Positions 29,773-38,582 of a stretch of 47,524 bases of DNA are shown piece after piece. This DNA comes from a virus: IMG/VR virus record IMGVR_UViG_3300020159_002420, positions 1 through 47,524 of that record. One strand, 5' to 3'. The position numbers were made by a program, and so were the translations under genes. Each line of letters begins with the position of its first letter. The first letter of the stretch is position 1. The notes beneath the pieces are model-generated. The model had not been told where the DNA came from and searched no databases. It saw only the letters and a program-made list of their open reading frames with translations.

Positions 29773-30551
29773 TAGAAAAAAACACAAATATTGTTAAAAA
29801 CAATAAAATTAAGCGCATTATTGAACATAGTGAGGGAGACAAACAGATTAATATTTTAGATCAGCGTTTTTATAAACGTAATAATGAATATTATCCTTCT
29901 GTAACGTCTGTTTTAAATTATTTTCCTAAAAATCAATTTTTTCATTCTTGGCTTAAAGATGTAGGACATAATAGTGATATTATTGCTTCTAAAGCAGCAG
30001 CCGAGGGTACACAAGTACACAATGCTGCTGAAGATTTTATTAATAGTAAAGAAATTACATGGATAGATGAATACGGAAATGCTAAGTATAATCTAGATGT
30101 TTGGAAAATGATATTAAAATTTGCTGAATTTTGGAACACCTATAAGCCAGAATTAATAGAAACAGAGTATCATTTATTCTCAGATGAACACAAATATGCA
30201 GGAACCGCAGATTTAATTGTTAAACTAAATGATAAAATATGGTTACTTGATATTAAAACCTCAAATTCATTACATACGTCTTTTGGACTTCAATTATCCG
30301 CTTATGCTAAAGCATGGAACGAAACCCATAATGAACATATTGAAGAAACCGGTATTATTTGGTTAAAAGCAGCTACACGGGGTGCCGCTAAGGATAAAAT
30401 TCAAGGATCGGGATGGCAATTAAAACAATATAGTGACATAGATAGAAATTTTAATATGTTTAAAAATGTATATGAAATATATAAAATGGAAAATCCTGAT
30501 GATAAACCGGTAACTTTAACGTTACCTACTAGCATAAAACTAATAAACTAA
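29769..30551 (+). CDS. RecB/Cas4-like PD-(D/E)XK nuclease (260 aa)
   Basis: Residues ~80-190: EGTQVHNAAEDF, then EYHLFSDEHKYAGTADLIV with D148, then LLDIKTS with D161-x-K163, then LQLSAYAKAW. This is the RecB-family core (H...GTxD...DxK...QLxxY). It probably processes DNA ends in recombination or replication, and is coupled to the primase by a 4-nt overlap. Confidence 0.82.
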   Translation: MIEKNTNIVKNNKIKRIIEHSEGDKQINILDQRFYKRNNEYYPSVTSVLNYFPKNQFFHSWLKDVGHNSDIIASKAAAEGTQVHNAAEDFINSKEITWIDEYGNAKYNLDVWKMILKFAEFWNTYKPELIETEYHLFSDEHKYAGTADLIVKLNDKIWLLDIKTSNSLHTSFGLQLSAYAKAWNETHNEHIEETGIIWLKAATRGAAKDKIQGSGWQLKQYSDIDRNFNMFKNVYEIYKMENPDDKPVTLTLPTSIKLIN

Positions 30552-30559
30552 ATATTTAT
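30552..30559 (+). promoter_or_regulatory. late-type promoter box
   Basis: ATATTTAT, 4 nt before the ATG at 30564. Confidence 0.6.
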
Positions 30560-30563
30560 TAGT

Positions 30564-32666
30564 ATGAATACTTTTTCAATACAATGGTGGAAAGACATTT
30601 TAATAAATGAAATCCAATTAGGTGATGAACAATCACAACCGAGTGAACCTACTAAAACAATAGCGATGTATCCGGGTATATTTAAACCCCCATACAATAA
30701 TCAAGCAGATGTAGTAGGAGAATTGCTTTCTAAAAGCGATCAAGTAGTTATACTAATATCACCTGAAGATAGAAACGGGGTTACAGCTGATGAAAGTGTA
30801 ATGATATGGAATATATATAAAGAAGTATTAGGCAAGAATATTGAATTAAAAATAACATCCGGCGATCCTATGAAGGAAGCATGGAATACTGCAAAAAATA
30901 ATCCTGATACTAAATTTATAATTGTTACATATGATGATAAATCACCGGAATTAGATAATGTTGAAGTATATAAAATACATGATTCTGATAATTCAAATAT
31001 GACTGCTTTTAAACAAGCTTTAGAAACCGGAGATGCTAGTAGAATTAAAAATTATCTTCCAAATGGAGTTAGTGAAATAGATATAATGTCTATATTCCAA
31101 ATTAAACCTGATCTTAATGAGCCTGAAGAAAAACATCCGTTAGATGTTCCGTCGCCGGCTACCGATTCTATTAATACCCGAGAACTTCAAGAAATTCAAT
31201 TAGGTCGTGAACCTAGCCCATATCAAGAATATATTCGAGCTAATGCTGGAAAAGTAGAAGCAGCTGCTGATTATTTTAATTATCCTATCCCAGACTTACA
31301 ATATGCTTTTTTCTTATCTAAAGAAGTTGTAGTTAGTGATGATATATGGGAAAAATTAGAAAACAGTAATTCATATAATATTACTTCATTAGAAGAAGTA
31401 ATTAAAATGGCAGATAAACAAGGTATAGATATATTACCTTATATTAGAGCTATTAAAAATGAAGAACAACTACCGTTTCCTTTAATATTTAATTATAATC
31501 CTGATAAATATTATTTAGTAGGTGGAGATATTATTTTATCCTTATATAAGGCATTAAATGTTATTCCTGTTGCTTTATTAGCAACATTAGATTTACAGGA
31601 TAAAGAAGATATATCTAAACAAGAATATGATCTAAAACGAGCAGTAGACGAAATAAAAACTAAAAATGATAGTTTAAAAACATATTTGAGCAAATTTATG
31701 AAATATGCTACTGAAACTTTACGACTACAGACTCAACCAGAAGGATTAACATTATCTCAAGATACTGATAAATCACGTACTGATCATACATTTGGTCATT
31801 TTGATCCTGAAAATAAAAAAATATGGTTATATGTTAAAAATCGAAATATAGCTGATATATTGCGTACATTAGCTCATGAATTAGTTCATTTAAAACAAGC
31901 TGAAGAAGGTAGAATATATCCGAGCAGCGGTGAAACTGGTTCTCCAATTGAAAATGAAGCAAATGCTATGGCCGGTGTATTATTACGTAACTTTGGTAAA
32001 GAAAATGAAGGTATATATGAGGGCTTAAAGAAAAAATATGGAGATTATTTATTTGGAGACAAAGAATCGGGTACTAAAATAGGTTGGTATAATGAAGAAA
32101 AAGAAATAGATACACCTGCTGAGAAAAATTTATTCAGTATATTAAAAAAATATGCGGATTCTACGTCAGACGTATATAGTACTATTAGTTTAGATAATTT
32201 AATTCCACTTTTTAAAACTCTTAAAAAACAATACCCAGAAATAGCTGATCCTGATATATCCGGAGAAACCTACTTATATAGAGGTACATCAATGGAAGAA
32301 TTAAGATTAGAAGAAATGATGCAAGATGCTAAAACTGAATATTATGCACAGGGTATAATCATAATAAATCAAAAATATTCATCAAGACGTGTAGTTCAAT
32401 CATGGAGTTTAAGCTATTTTAGTGCATCTGGTTTTGCATTTTCTACTGCTGACCGCTATAAAGGAACTCCTGTTATATTACGAGCAAAAGCAAAGGATAT
32501 GGAATTATACTTTAATCCAAATTTTATGGATAAATTAAGTACACAACTTGAAAGTGAAACATTCAACATAATAAAACCGGTTCCTGTTGATATAATGGTT
32601 CCTGAGGGGTATGAAGATGAGTTTGAAGATATAGAAAGTAGTTATTTACATACAAAATTAAAATAA
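30564..32666 (+). CDS. multidomain polyvalent protein: degenerate nucleotidyltransferase, ParB-like, HExxH metallopeptidase, ADP-ribosyltransferase-like (700 aa)
   Basis: Residues 1-20 are tag-like (DILINE). ~30-175: NMNAT-type cytidylyltransferase fold, MYPGIFKPPYNNQ (38-47) where HxGH is expected, then ISPEDRNGVTADESVMI and NMTAFKQALETGDASRIKNY; the catalytic His are gone. ~205-340: ParB-like segment with YYLVGGDIILSLYKAL (~316). H438-E439-LV-H442 with ENEAN (463-467): zinc metallopeptidase. ~565-690: R573 in LYRGTS, S613-W-S-L-S and E663-S-E665, the R-S-E triad of ADP-ribosyltransferases. Late expression and tag suggest a packaged, injected effector, comparable in role to T4 Alt. Confidence 0.7.
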   Translation: MNTFSIQWWKDILINEIQLGDEQSQPSEPTKTIAMYPGIFKPPYNNQADVVGELLSKSDQVVILISPEDRNGVTADESVMIWNIYKEVLGKNIELKITSGDPMKEAWNTAKNNPDTKFIIVTYDDKSPELDNVEVYKIHDSDNSNMTAFKQALETGDASRIKNYLPNGVSEIDIMSIFQIKPDLNEPEEKHPLDVPSPATDSINTRELQEIQLGREPSPYQEYIRANAGKVEAAADYFNYPIPDLQYAFFLSKEVVVSDDIWEKLENSNSYNITSLEEVIKMADKQGIDILPYIRAIKNEEQLPFPLIFNYNPDKYYLVGGDIILSLYKALNVIPVALLATLDLQDKEDISKQEYDLKRAVDEIKTKNDSLKTYLSKFMKYATETLRLQTQPEGLTLSQDTDKSRTDHTFGHFDPENKKIWLYVKNRNIADILRTLAHELVHLKQAEEGRIYPSSGETGSPIENEANAMAGVLLRNFGKENEGIYEGLKKKYGDYLFGDKESGTKIGWYNEEKEIDTPAEKNLFSILKKYADSTSDVYSTISLDNLIPLFKTLKKQYPEIADPDISGETYLYRGTSMEELRLEEMMQDAKTEYYAQGIIIINQKYSSRRVVQSWSLSYFSASGFAFSTADRYKGTPVILRAKAKDMELYFNPNFMDKLSTQLESETFNIIKPVPVDIMVPEGYEDEFEDIESSYLHTKLK

Positions 32667-32682
32667 AGATTAAAATATAGTT

Positions 32683-33270
32683 ATGGAAAATGAATCAAAA
32701 CTCATTAAAGATTGGAAAGAACGCGATGTACAGCGTATGCGTAATATAATTACCAAAAAATATGGTGATAAAACTGTTACACAAGTAGGATATACTAAAC
32801 CACACATTAGTTATAAAGAAGGTGATAAATGGGAAGAAAACAATAAAAAATGGACTATTAAAAATGGTATTAAACAAACTATAACTCGTTTTGATGAGCT
32901 TAAAAAAGCAGTTATGTTACCATTAATATGTCCTAATTGTAGTAAACCTATGAATACGTCACATGCTAATAAAAAAATGTGGTCTATACATAGAATGTGT
33001 TTAAACTGTGTAGTAGATATGGAAACTAAATTAAAAAAAGAAGGTAAATACCAAGAATATGAAAAAGGTATGATACTTAATGGTATTAAGGTTCATATTA
33101 AAGAATTAGAAGATGCACTGTTAGATATAGCATTAAATAGTAATAATGAATCTTTTGTAACAGAAGCAGGTGATATTGAACAATGGAAAGGCAATGATGA
33201 TACTCGCCAGAGAATTATAACAGAATTAACAGAATATATTAAAAAACTTAAAGAAACCACAGATTCTTAA
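32683..33270 (+). CDS. zinc-ribbon hypothetical protein (195 aa)
   Basis: CPNC near residue 84 and CLNC near 107 form a four-Cys site inside a central domain (LICPNCSKPMNTSHANKKMW, MCLNCVVDMETKLKKEG). The N-terminus is basic and helical (RDVQRMRNIITKKYG), the C-terminus a charged helix. It may bind nucleic acid. Not recognised as a known phage family. Confidence 0.65.
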   Translation: MENESKLIKDWKERDVQRMRNIITKKYGDKTVTQVGYTKPHISYKEGDKWEENNKKWTIKNGIKQTITRFDELKKAVMLPLICPNCSKPMNTSHANKKMWSIHRMCLNCVVDMETKLKKEGKYQEYEKGMILNGIKVHIKELEDALLDIALNSNNESFVTEAGDIEQWKGNDDTRQRIITELTEYIKKLKETTDS

Positions 33271-33277
33271 TATTTAT
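33270..33277 (+). promoter_or_regulatory. late-type promoter box
   Basis: ATATTTAT at the stop of the preceding gene, 20 nt before ATG 33298. Confidence 0.5.
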
Positions 33278-33297
33278 GTGCAAATAAAAGACAGTTT

Positions 33298-33597
33298 ATG
33301 GATAATAACATAATATCAATACTTGTTACAACAATTACGGTTTTAGGTGGATCAACAGCATGGCGATACTACGAAAGACGGGCAATGCATAGAGAAAGAG
33401 ACGAAGATTTTATACGTCATGATTGCAAAGATAGAATAGCAAAATTAGAAGCTTTATTAGAAGCATCATCAAGAGAAAAAGATGAATTACGTGTTTTAAT
33501 TATGAAATTAACATCAGAAGTAGCTGAACTACGAACTAAAGTTGAATTTCTTACTGTAGAAAATGCTAAACTAGAAAAAACAATTTTGCATGATTAA
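33298..33597 (+). CDS. small membrane protein with long coiled coil (99 aa)
   Basis: A single N-terminal membrane helix (IISILVTTITVLGGSTAW, residues ~4-22), then a basic turn (RYYERRAMHRER) and a long heptad helix to the end. The topology fits a membrane-anchored coiled coil, of the holin-accessory or i-spanin type, but a spanin-like pair lies at 46346. Overlaps the next gene by 8 nt. Confidence 0.6.
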   Translation: MDNNIISILVTTITVLGGSTAWRYYERRAMHRERDEDFIRHDCKDRIAKLEALLEASSREKDELRVLIMKLTSEVAELRTKVEFLTVENAKLEKTILHD

Positions 33598-33817
33598 GCT
33601 AATAGATTTATTATCAGAAAATAAACTACAATTCCCTGATGGTTTTAAACCGGCTAAAAAAGTACCGGAAGGTGGGGCAATGTGCGCTAATTGTGCTAAG
33701 TGGAATAAAGAAACTCAATTATGTGAAGGTCAATATTATATTGATTGGCATGGTAATGGTAAAATACCTACTGAACCAACTAAATACGTTTGTATTTGGT
33801 GGGTACCTCAAAAATAA
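33590..33817 (+). CDS. four-Cys protein, HiPIP-like, tagged (75 aa)
   Basis: The N-terminus MIKLIDLLSENK has the short helix plus LSE seen in the tagged cohort. The remainder has CANC, C-EGQYY and VCIWW: C-x2-C-x8-C-x(~20)-C, a spacing like high-potential iron-sulphur proteins or a small zinc fold. Overlaps the preceding gene. Could be packaged; metal identity unknown. Confidence 0.6.
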   Translation: MIKLIDLLSENKLQFPDGFKPAKKVPEGGAMCANCAKWNKETQLCEGQYYIDWHGNGKIPTEPTKYVCIWWVPQK

Positions 33818-33823
33818 CATATT

Positions 33824-34450
33824 ATGAATAAAACTGAATTACAAAATTTAATACAAGAAGTTTTAGATGAGATGAAACCATGCTGGAAAGGCTATAAGCA
33901 AATAGGCATGAAAGAAAAAAACGGTAAACAAGTACCAAACTGTGTTCCTATTAATGAAGGTAATCTTAAAAATGTAGAGGAAGCAACAGACATTGAGTGT
34001 AAAAAATGTGGATGGAAATGGAATATTAAAGATTCAAATAAATCAGATGAATATATCTGCCATAAATGTGGGTTTGATAATAGCTATGCTTATCAAGATG
34101 AAGCAATAGATGAATATGATGTTGAAAATGAAGAAGATACAAGAGATTTTATTAAATTCATGAGAGAATACCAAACATACTTAGCTGAAGCTGATTGTGA
34201 TTGTGTTTATGAAGCAAAATATCATGGTCGTGAAGTATCATTAGGCAAACCAATGCAGGGTGATGTTAAAAAATTTAAAGTATATGTTAAGAATAATAAG
34301 GGAAAAGTTGTAAAAGTAAATTTTGGCGCACATGGAATGAATATTAAACGTAATAATCCTAAAAGACGCAACGCATACCGTAAAAGACATCACTGTGATA
34401 AGCCCGGCCCACGATGGAAGGCTAATTATTGGAGTTGTCGTAAATGGTAA
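33824..34450 (+). CDS. probable head-core/packaged protein with zinc ribbon (208 aa)
   Basis: Tag-like N-terminus MNKTELQNLIQEVLDEM. Then PCWKGYKQIGMKEKNGKQVP (residues ~19-38), a motif typical of prohead-core-associated proteins in T4-like phages, ending PINEG, a protease-like site. A zinc ribbon follows (CKKCGWKW...CHKCGFD). The C-terminus is basic (RRNAYRKRHHCDKPGPRWKA, NYWSCRKW), a domain recurrent in phage proteins. Likely assembled inside the head. Confidence 0.6.
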   Translation: MNKTELQNLIQEVLDEMKPCWKGYKQIGMKEKNGKQVPNCVPINEGNLKNVEEATDIECKKCGWKWNIKDSNKSDEYICHKCGFDNSYAYQDEAIDEYDVENEEDTRDFIKFMREYQTYLAEADCDCVYEAKYHGREVSLGKPMQGDVKKFKVYVKNNKGKVVKVNFGAHGMNIKRNNPKRRNAYRKRHHCDKPGPRWKANYWSCRKW

Positions 34451-34457
34451 TATTTAT
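34450..34457 (+). promoter_or_regulatory. late-type promoter box
   Basis: ATATTTAT, 16 nt before ATG 34474. Confidence 0.55.
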
Positions 34458-34473
34458 TAGTATATAATCGATT

Positions 34474-37104
34474 ATGAATAAAAATCAAGAACTATTTATT
34501 GAATATATAGTTACAAATCTTTTAATGTTAAACGAAGCTTATGGTAAAGCTGAGGTAGAAAGATTAACTAAAAAATTTAAAGATCAAGCAGATGCCTTTA
34601 ACATTAAAGGTAAAGGAGGAACTAATTTAACTGAAGATGAAATTAAAGCTATTATTGATAACTTTGATAAATTGCGTAATACTACTAATAAAAGTGATAT
34701 TAATAAATGGGATATTAAAGAATTAGTTAAATTTGTTTCTGATAGTTTAGATATACCTGACGATGAAGATGAAGTAGACCAAACACCCGACGTAGTATAT
34801 AATGACGATAACTATGTGATATGGAATGGATCAAAAGAAGGTAATTGTATTAGATATGGAACCGGTGAAAAATGGTGTATTACTAAAGGTTCATTTAGTT
34901 CATATAGATATGATTCTAGTAAAGGATATCCTACATTTTATTTAGTTAAAAATAAAAATTTATCTCAAGATAATGCATTAAGCTTTGTAGCTATTCAAGT
35001 TAGAAATAAACAAGAAAGTGAAAGATATGTTTATACAAATAGAAAAAATAGTCCGTATGAATCACAATCAATGAGTTGGGAAGAGTTAAATAATGAAATC
35101 CCATGGTTAAGAAATATTCCTAATGCTAAAGAATTAATAAAATATATTGGCCTAGGAAAAGCAGAAGAAAAACAAAAAGAATGGGATAGTTATCTAGGAT
35201 TAAATGAGGAAGACTTTGATGCCTTATCGTTTAGTGATAAGACGGCATATGTTTCTAAACGAAAAGGTAAAACTTATTTTTTTAATGGTATAAGACATAC
35301 TAATTTTCTTATAAATGATTTAAAAGACTATCCACGTTTACAAGAATGGATAGCTAGTTTTCCATTTGAATTTGGGTTTTCTTTTATTATACAATGTTTA
35401 GATGTATTTACCCCGGCTCAACAACAATCTATTGCCCTTAAAGTAAATAATATAGATCATGGAGGGAATGATTTGCCTTATAATAGTATAAGTGATTATC
35501 CTTATAAAAATATCATTAAATTATTTGAATATAATCCAAAATTATTTCCTAATACTTCTGAGATTAATATAGCATTAGTAAAAATAAATGAAAAACCATA
35601 TTTAACTAACATAGATTATAATAATAACGATATTGAATTAGCATATTTTAATTCAAAACAATGGGTAGAATTAAAATTAAATGCGGCTTCTGAGGATTTA
35701 TTTTTTAATAATCCCTCTATTGTTCAATTACCATTTAGTGTAATTATTAAAATATTAAAAGATAATAATCTTAGTCCTAAAAAAGTAAAATATCTTTTAT
35801 ATAAAATAGAAAAAGGAGAAGGTGGATTTGATAATGGAGGATTTAACATACAAACGATAAATGATAAAAAAATATTATTTGATGTAAATACTGTTATTCC
35901 TACCGCATATGATTTAACTGGAGGAGAAGCAAATAAAGTAGATTTAACATCCCCCGAAAACGCAGATATTGAAGAAGAATTTAAAAATTTAATATCTAAA
36001 GATGAAAATTTTCTAGTTAAAATAGGTAGCAATATAATAAAAGACCCAAACATAACTAAATCATTTACCTTAGAAGAAATAAACAACATATTTAAAAATG
36101 CACCCCAAAATGTATGGGAACAAATAGCTAATTCAACAGTTACCCCAGATGGTAATGGTGATACTAAATTTTTAAATATAACTCCTGATGAAATTATTGT
36201 ATATACAAATGTTGGATATTCTAATACACGTTTTAGTACAAACTTAAATAATTTTAGTACTTTACAAACAGATGAAGTAGAAGATTTTATAGAAACAATA
36301 AACAAAGCAAACTATAAATATTCTGATGAAAAAATAGTTACTTTATTAGAACGTTTAAGATATTATCCATCAGTATCAAAAGCAATAATTAGTAATCCTA
36401 ACTTTCCTGTAGTCGCAGGAAATACATATACTTATGTTGTTATTGATGATAAAATATATCGATATCAAACAACAGATGTAACTAATAGTAATAGATGGAG
36501 CGAGAGTAGCGCTTCATGGGTTAGAGGAGTTGTTAGATTACCAAATACTAATCAACAAGCCCCTGCTGGTAGAGGCAGACCCGCCGGAACTCCAAACCAA
36601 GCCGCGGCTGTTAATACTCCTGCAGCAGTCGGTACAATAAACATATCAGATGCCTTTACTGAAGCAGGATTAAGAACAGGATATAGTTCATTACCCCTGT
36701 CTACAAGACGTCGTTTAGTTACCCTAGCCTCAAATGTTCAAATGGGAGGTGATAGAGGGACAACAGCACGTCAAAATCAATTAGGACAAAATGGTACTGT
36801 AAATAATGTATTATCTGTTAATACTGGGAGTCCTCAACCCTCTAAAATTTACTTTATAAACATGGCTAATGGCTCTCGCATAGCCTCTATTAATATTCAG
36901 CCGGGTAACATTAATTATATTGTTACTACTGATGGACACTACGTAATAGATAGTCCTCGTCAATTATTACAAGCGTTACAACAACGTAATTTAGCAGAAG
37001 GTATGAAATCATATATAATTAAAAACTATTTAACATTAAACCCACATCAAATTGATGAAGTTAAAACAATGTTAAGAACTTATATATCTAACAAGAAAAA
37101 ATAA
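34474..37104 (+). CDS. large probable internal head protein, multidomain (876 aa)
   Basis: The N-terminus MNKNQELFIEYIVTNLLMLNEAYG is a helix with LNE-A, protease-like. Residues ~105-185 hold a domain with WNGSKEGNCIRYGTGEKWCI and a YPTFYLV strand, a pattern (GxxTxWC...YxxF) found in phage polyvalent proteins. ~270-480 are hydrophobic/aromatic and helical. A linker near 690-710 has GRGRPAGTPN, AT-hook-like. The C-terminal ~150 residues (SDAFTEAGLRTGYSSLPLST...) form another domain. No enzymatic residues identified. Probably packaged and ejected. Confidence 0.5.
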   Translation: MNKNQELFIEYIVTNLLMLNEAYGKAEVERLTKKFKDQADAFNIKGKGGTNLTEDEIKAIIDNFDKLRNTTNKSDINKWDIKELVKFVSDSLDIPDDEDEVDQTPDVVYNDDNYVIWNGSKEGNCIRYGTGEKWCITKGSFSSYRYDSSKGYPTFYLVKNKNLSQDNALSFVAIQVRNKQESERYVYTNRKNSPYESQSMSWEELNNEIPWLRNIPNAKELIKYIGLGKAEEKQKEWDSYLGLNEEDFDALSFSDKTAYVSKRKGKTYFFNGIRHTNFLINDLKDYPRLQEWIASFPFEFGFSFIIQCLDVFTPAQQQSIALKVNNIDHGGNDLPYNSISDYPYKNIIKLFEYNPKLFPNTSEINIALVKINEKPYLTNIDYNNNDIELAYFNSKQWVELKLNAASEDLFFNNPSIVQLPFSVIIKILKDNNLSPKKVKYLLYKIEKGEGGFDNGGFNIQTINDKKILFDVNTVIPTAYDLTGGEANKVDLTSPENADIEEEFKNLISKDENFLVKIGSNIIKDPNITKSFTLEEINNIFKNAPQNVWEQIANSTVTPDGNGDTKFLNITPDEIIVYTNVGYSNTRFSTNLNNFSTLQTDEVEDFIETINKANYKYSDEKIVTLLERLRYYPSVSKAIISNPNFPVVAGNTYTYVVIDDKIYRYQTTDVTNSNRWSESSASWVRGVVRLPNTNQQAPAGRGRPAGTPNQAAAVNTPAAVGTINISDAFTEAGLRTGYSSLPLSTRRRLVTLASNVQMGGDRGTTARQNQLGQNGTVNNVLSVNTGSPQPSKIYFINMANGSRIASINIQPGNINYIVTTDGHYVIDSPRQLLQALQQRNLAEGMKSYIIKNYLTLNPHQIDEVKTMLRTYISNKKK

Positions 37105-37111
37105 TATTTAT
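37104..37111 (+). promoter_or_regulatory. late-type promoter box
   Basis: ATATTTAT overlapping the preceding stop codon, 16 nt before ATG 37128. Confidence 0.55.
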
Positions 37112-37127
37112 ACATATAAAATAAAAA

Positions 37128-37733
37128 ATGAAAATGAACTCACTACAATTAAAACAACTTATTCGTGAAGCGTTAACTGAAGTTAAAAAAGCTAAAGATG
37201 CTAAAAAAAGTAAACACGAAAAAGGTGAAACTAAAGCTCAAGAAAAAAAAGAGCACACTTCTGGTAAAGAAAAAACAGAAAAATCAGAAAAACCAACAGC
37301 TAAAAAAACAGCGCCTAAAACCGCTGCTAAACCAAAAAGTACTGGTAAGTTAGTTGATCTTAAAAAAGAAAAAGATGCACTAAAATCAATGCAAGAAGCT
37401 CTTGGTAAATATATGGTTAATGAAGGTGAAAGTGAAGCTCAACTAGAAGCAGCATTTTCTCATCAAGAGTCATATATTAATGAAATGGCTAAAATTAAAG
37501 AAATGACGGCTAATTTGGCTGAAAAAATGAATAGTGATTTAACATTGGTCGAAGAAAAAATTAAAGCAGAAACAGCTAAAATTAAAGACATGATGGGTGT
37601 TGGTGGAATAGATGAAAAGAAAAAACCAGCAATGGGTATGACTAAATCAGAAAAACCAGCAGTAGCTAAAAAAGCACCGATGAAGGATATGAGCAAACCC
37701 GGTAAAGGATTTGAAAAAGTAGCAAAAAAATAA
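37128..37733 (+). CDS. Lys/Glu/Ala-rich scaffold-like protein (201 aa)
   Basis: Begins with tag SLQLKQLIREALTEV. Residues ~20-80 are low-complexity Lys/Glu/Ala/Pro/Thr, then a helix ~85-155 with coiled-coil character and a basic C-terminal tail. The composition is like head-core or internal proteins that fill T4-type proheads. ATG 37134 is an alternative start. Confidence 0.6.
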   Translation: MKMNSLQLKQLIREALTEVKKAKDAKKSKHEKGETKAQEKKEHTSGKEKTEKSEKPTAKKTAPKTAAKPKSTGKLVDLKKEKDALKSMQEALGKYMVNEGESEAQLEAAFSHQESYINEMAKIKEMTANLAEKMNSDLTLVEEKIKAETAKIKDMMGVGGIDEKKKPAMGMTKSEKPAVAKKAPMKDMSKPGKGFEKVAKK

Positions 37734-37735
37734 TA

Positions 37736-38287
37736 ATGATTAAAGAATTATTATTAGAAAAATATATTAAAAAAGCAGTACGTAAATCTTTACGTGAGGC
37801 TGAAGAACAAGCTAAACAAGCTGAGAAAGCGATGTACCTAGTATATCGTTTTCCTGGTTTGAAAAAATTGATGGAAGACTTAATGTCTCCAGCGTATGGT
37901 CGTTTTATTAATAATATTGATTTAGTAGCTCCAAAACCAACTACTTTTAATATTAAATTAATCAACGGTGAAGATTTTAATATTATATATATTGGTAGAG
38001 GTAATTTTCAAGTTAAAATATCTGGTAAAAAATACGATCCTATTAATTTAGGTGATCTAGAAAGAGCATCTCGTTCTATAGCAGATTTATTAGAATTAAA
38101 TTATGCCCCAGCAGTAGGTGCTGAAAAAGAACAAGCAAATCAAGACGCTGGTTTAGCCGCGGATTTATCAGCAGCTAACAATACTCCTGAAATGCCAGGA
38201 GAAATACCACCACCGTCCGAAACCGCTCCTATTGAAACACCACCGGATGAAGAAACATCACCTGAAGAAGAAACACCAACAGCTTAA
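37736..38287 (+). CDS. tagged structural protein with Pro/Glu tail (183 aa)
   Basis: N-terminal amphipathic helix MIKELLLEKYIKKAVRKSLREAEE contains LREA. A central ~100-residue domain (MYLVYRFPGLKKLMEDLM... FNIKLINGEDFNIIYIGRG) is followed by a disordered tail of Glu, Pro and Thr (ETPPDEETSPEEETPTA). Starts 2 nt after its neighbour and is likely co-packaged. Confidence 0.6.
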   Translation: MIKELLLEKYIKKAVRKSLREAEEQAKQAEKAMYLVYRFPGLKKLMEDLMSPAYGRFINNIDLVAPKPTTFNIKLINGEDFNIIYIGRGNFQVKISGKKYDPINLGDLERASRSIADLLELNYAPAVGAEKEQANQDAGLAADLSAANNTPEMPGEIPPPSETAPIETPPDEETSPEEETPTA

Positions 38288-38297
38288 AATAAAAATT

Positions 38298-38534
38298 ATG
38301 AGTATTTTAAAAGAAACACAAAATTATCTTAACGAAGTAAAAGGATCATCTATTAAAAAAGGAGATACATATACTTTGTCAGGCAATATAGGTAAATTTA
38401 ATAAAGGGGATAAAGTCACTATAAATGACATAAAACCACATGGTAACGATATTGAATTATTTATATCTAACTTAGAAGGTATTGAAGATACTTTTTATTT
38501 AGATAAAAATGATGAATTTGAAGGATTAGACTAA
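38298..38534 (+). CDS. small beta-barrel-like protein, tagged (78 aa)
   Basis: Start MSILKETQNYLNEVKGSS; an in-frame ATG at 38232 would run antiparallel to the upstream tail in another frame and is rejected. Residues 20-75 look like an SH3/KOW-type barrel (GDTYTLSGNIGKFNKGDKVT). LNEV is protease-like. Function unknown. Confidence 0.65.
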   Translation: MSILKETQNYLNEVKGSSIKKGDTYTLSGNIGKFNKGDKVTINDIKPHGNDIELFISNLEGIEDTFYLDKNDEFEGLD

Positions 38535-38541
38535 TTTGGAG

Positions 38542-38566
38542 ATGTCAAAACATCTTTATATCTTTA
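38542..38566 (+). promoter_or_regulatory. early/middle-type promoter with small hairpin
   Basis: ATGTCAA 38542-38548 and TATCTTTA 38559-38566. GATG-TCAAAA-CATC again places the -33 box in a loop. Confidence 0.5.
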
Positions 38567-38582
38567 TCATTAATATAAATCT

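Noticed and set aside
30564-31100. Functional NMNAT
   Set aside because: The HxGH catalytic motif is replaced by Y-N-N-Q, so activity should not be assumed.
35724-36305. Leftward 193-aa ORF
   Set aside because: Antisense to a well-supported 876-aa gene; AT-rich codons of that gene avoid stops on the other strand.
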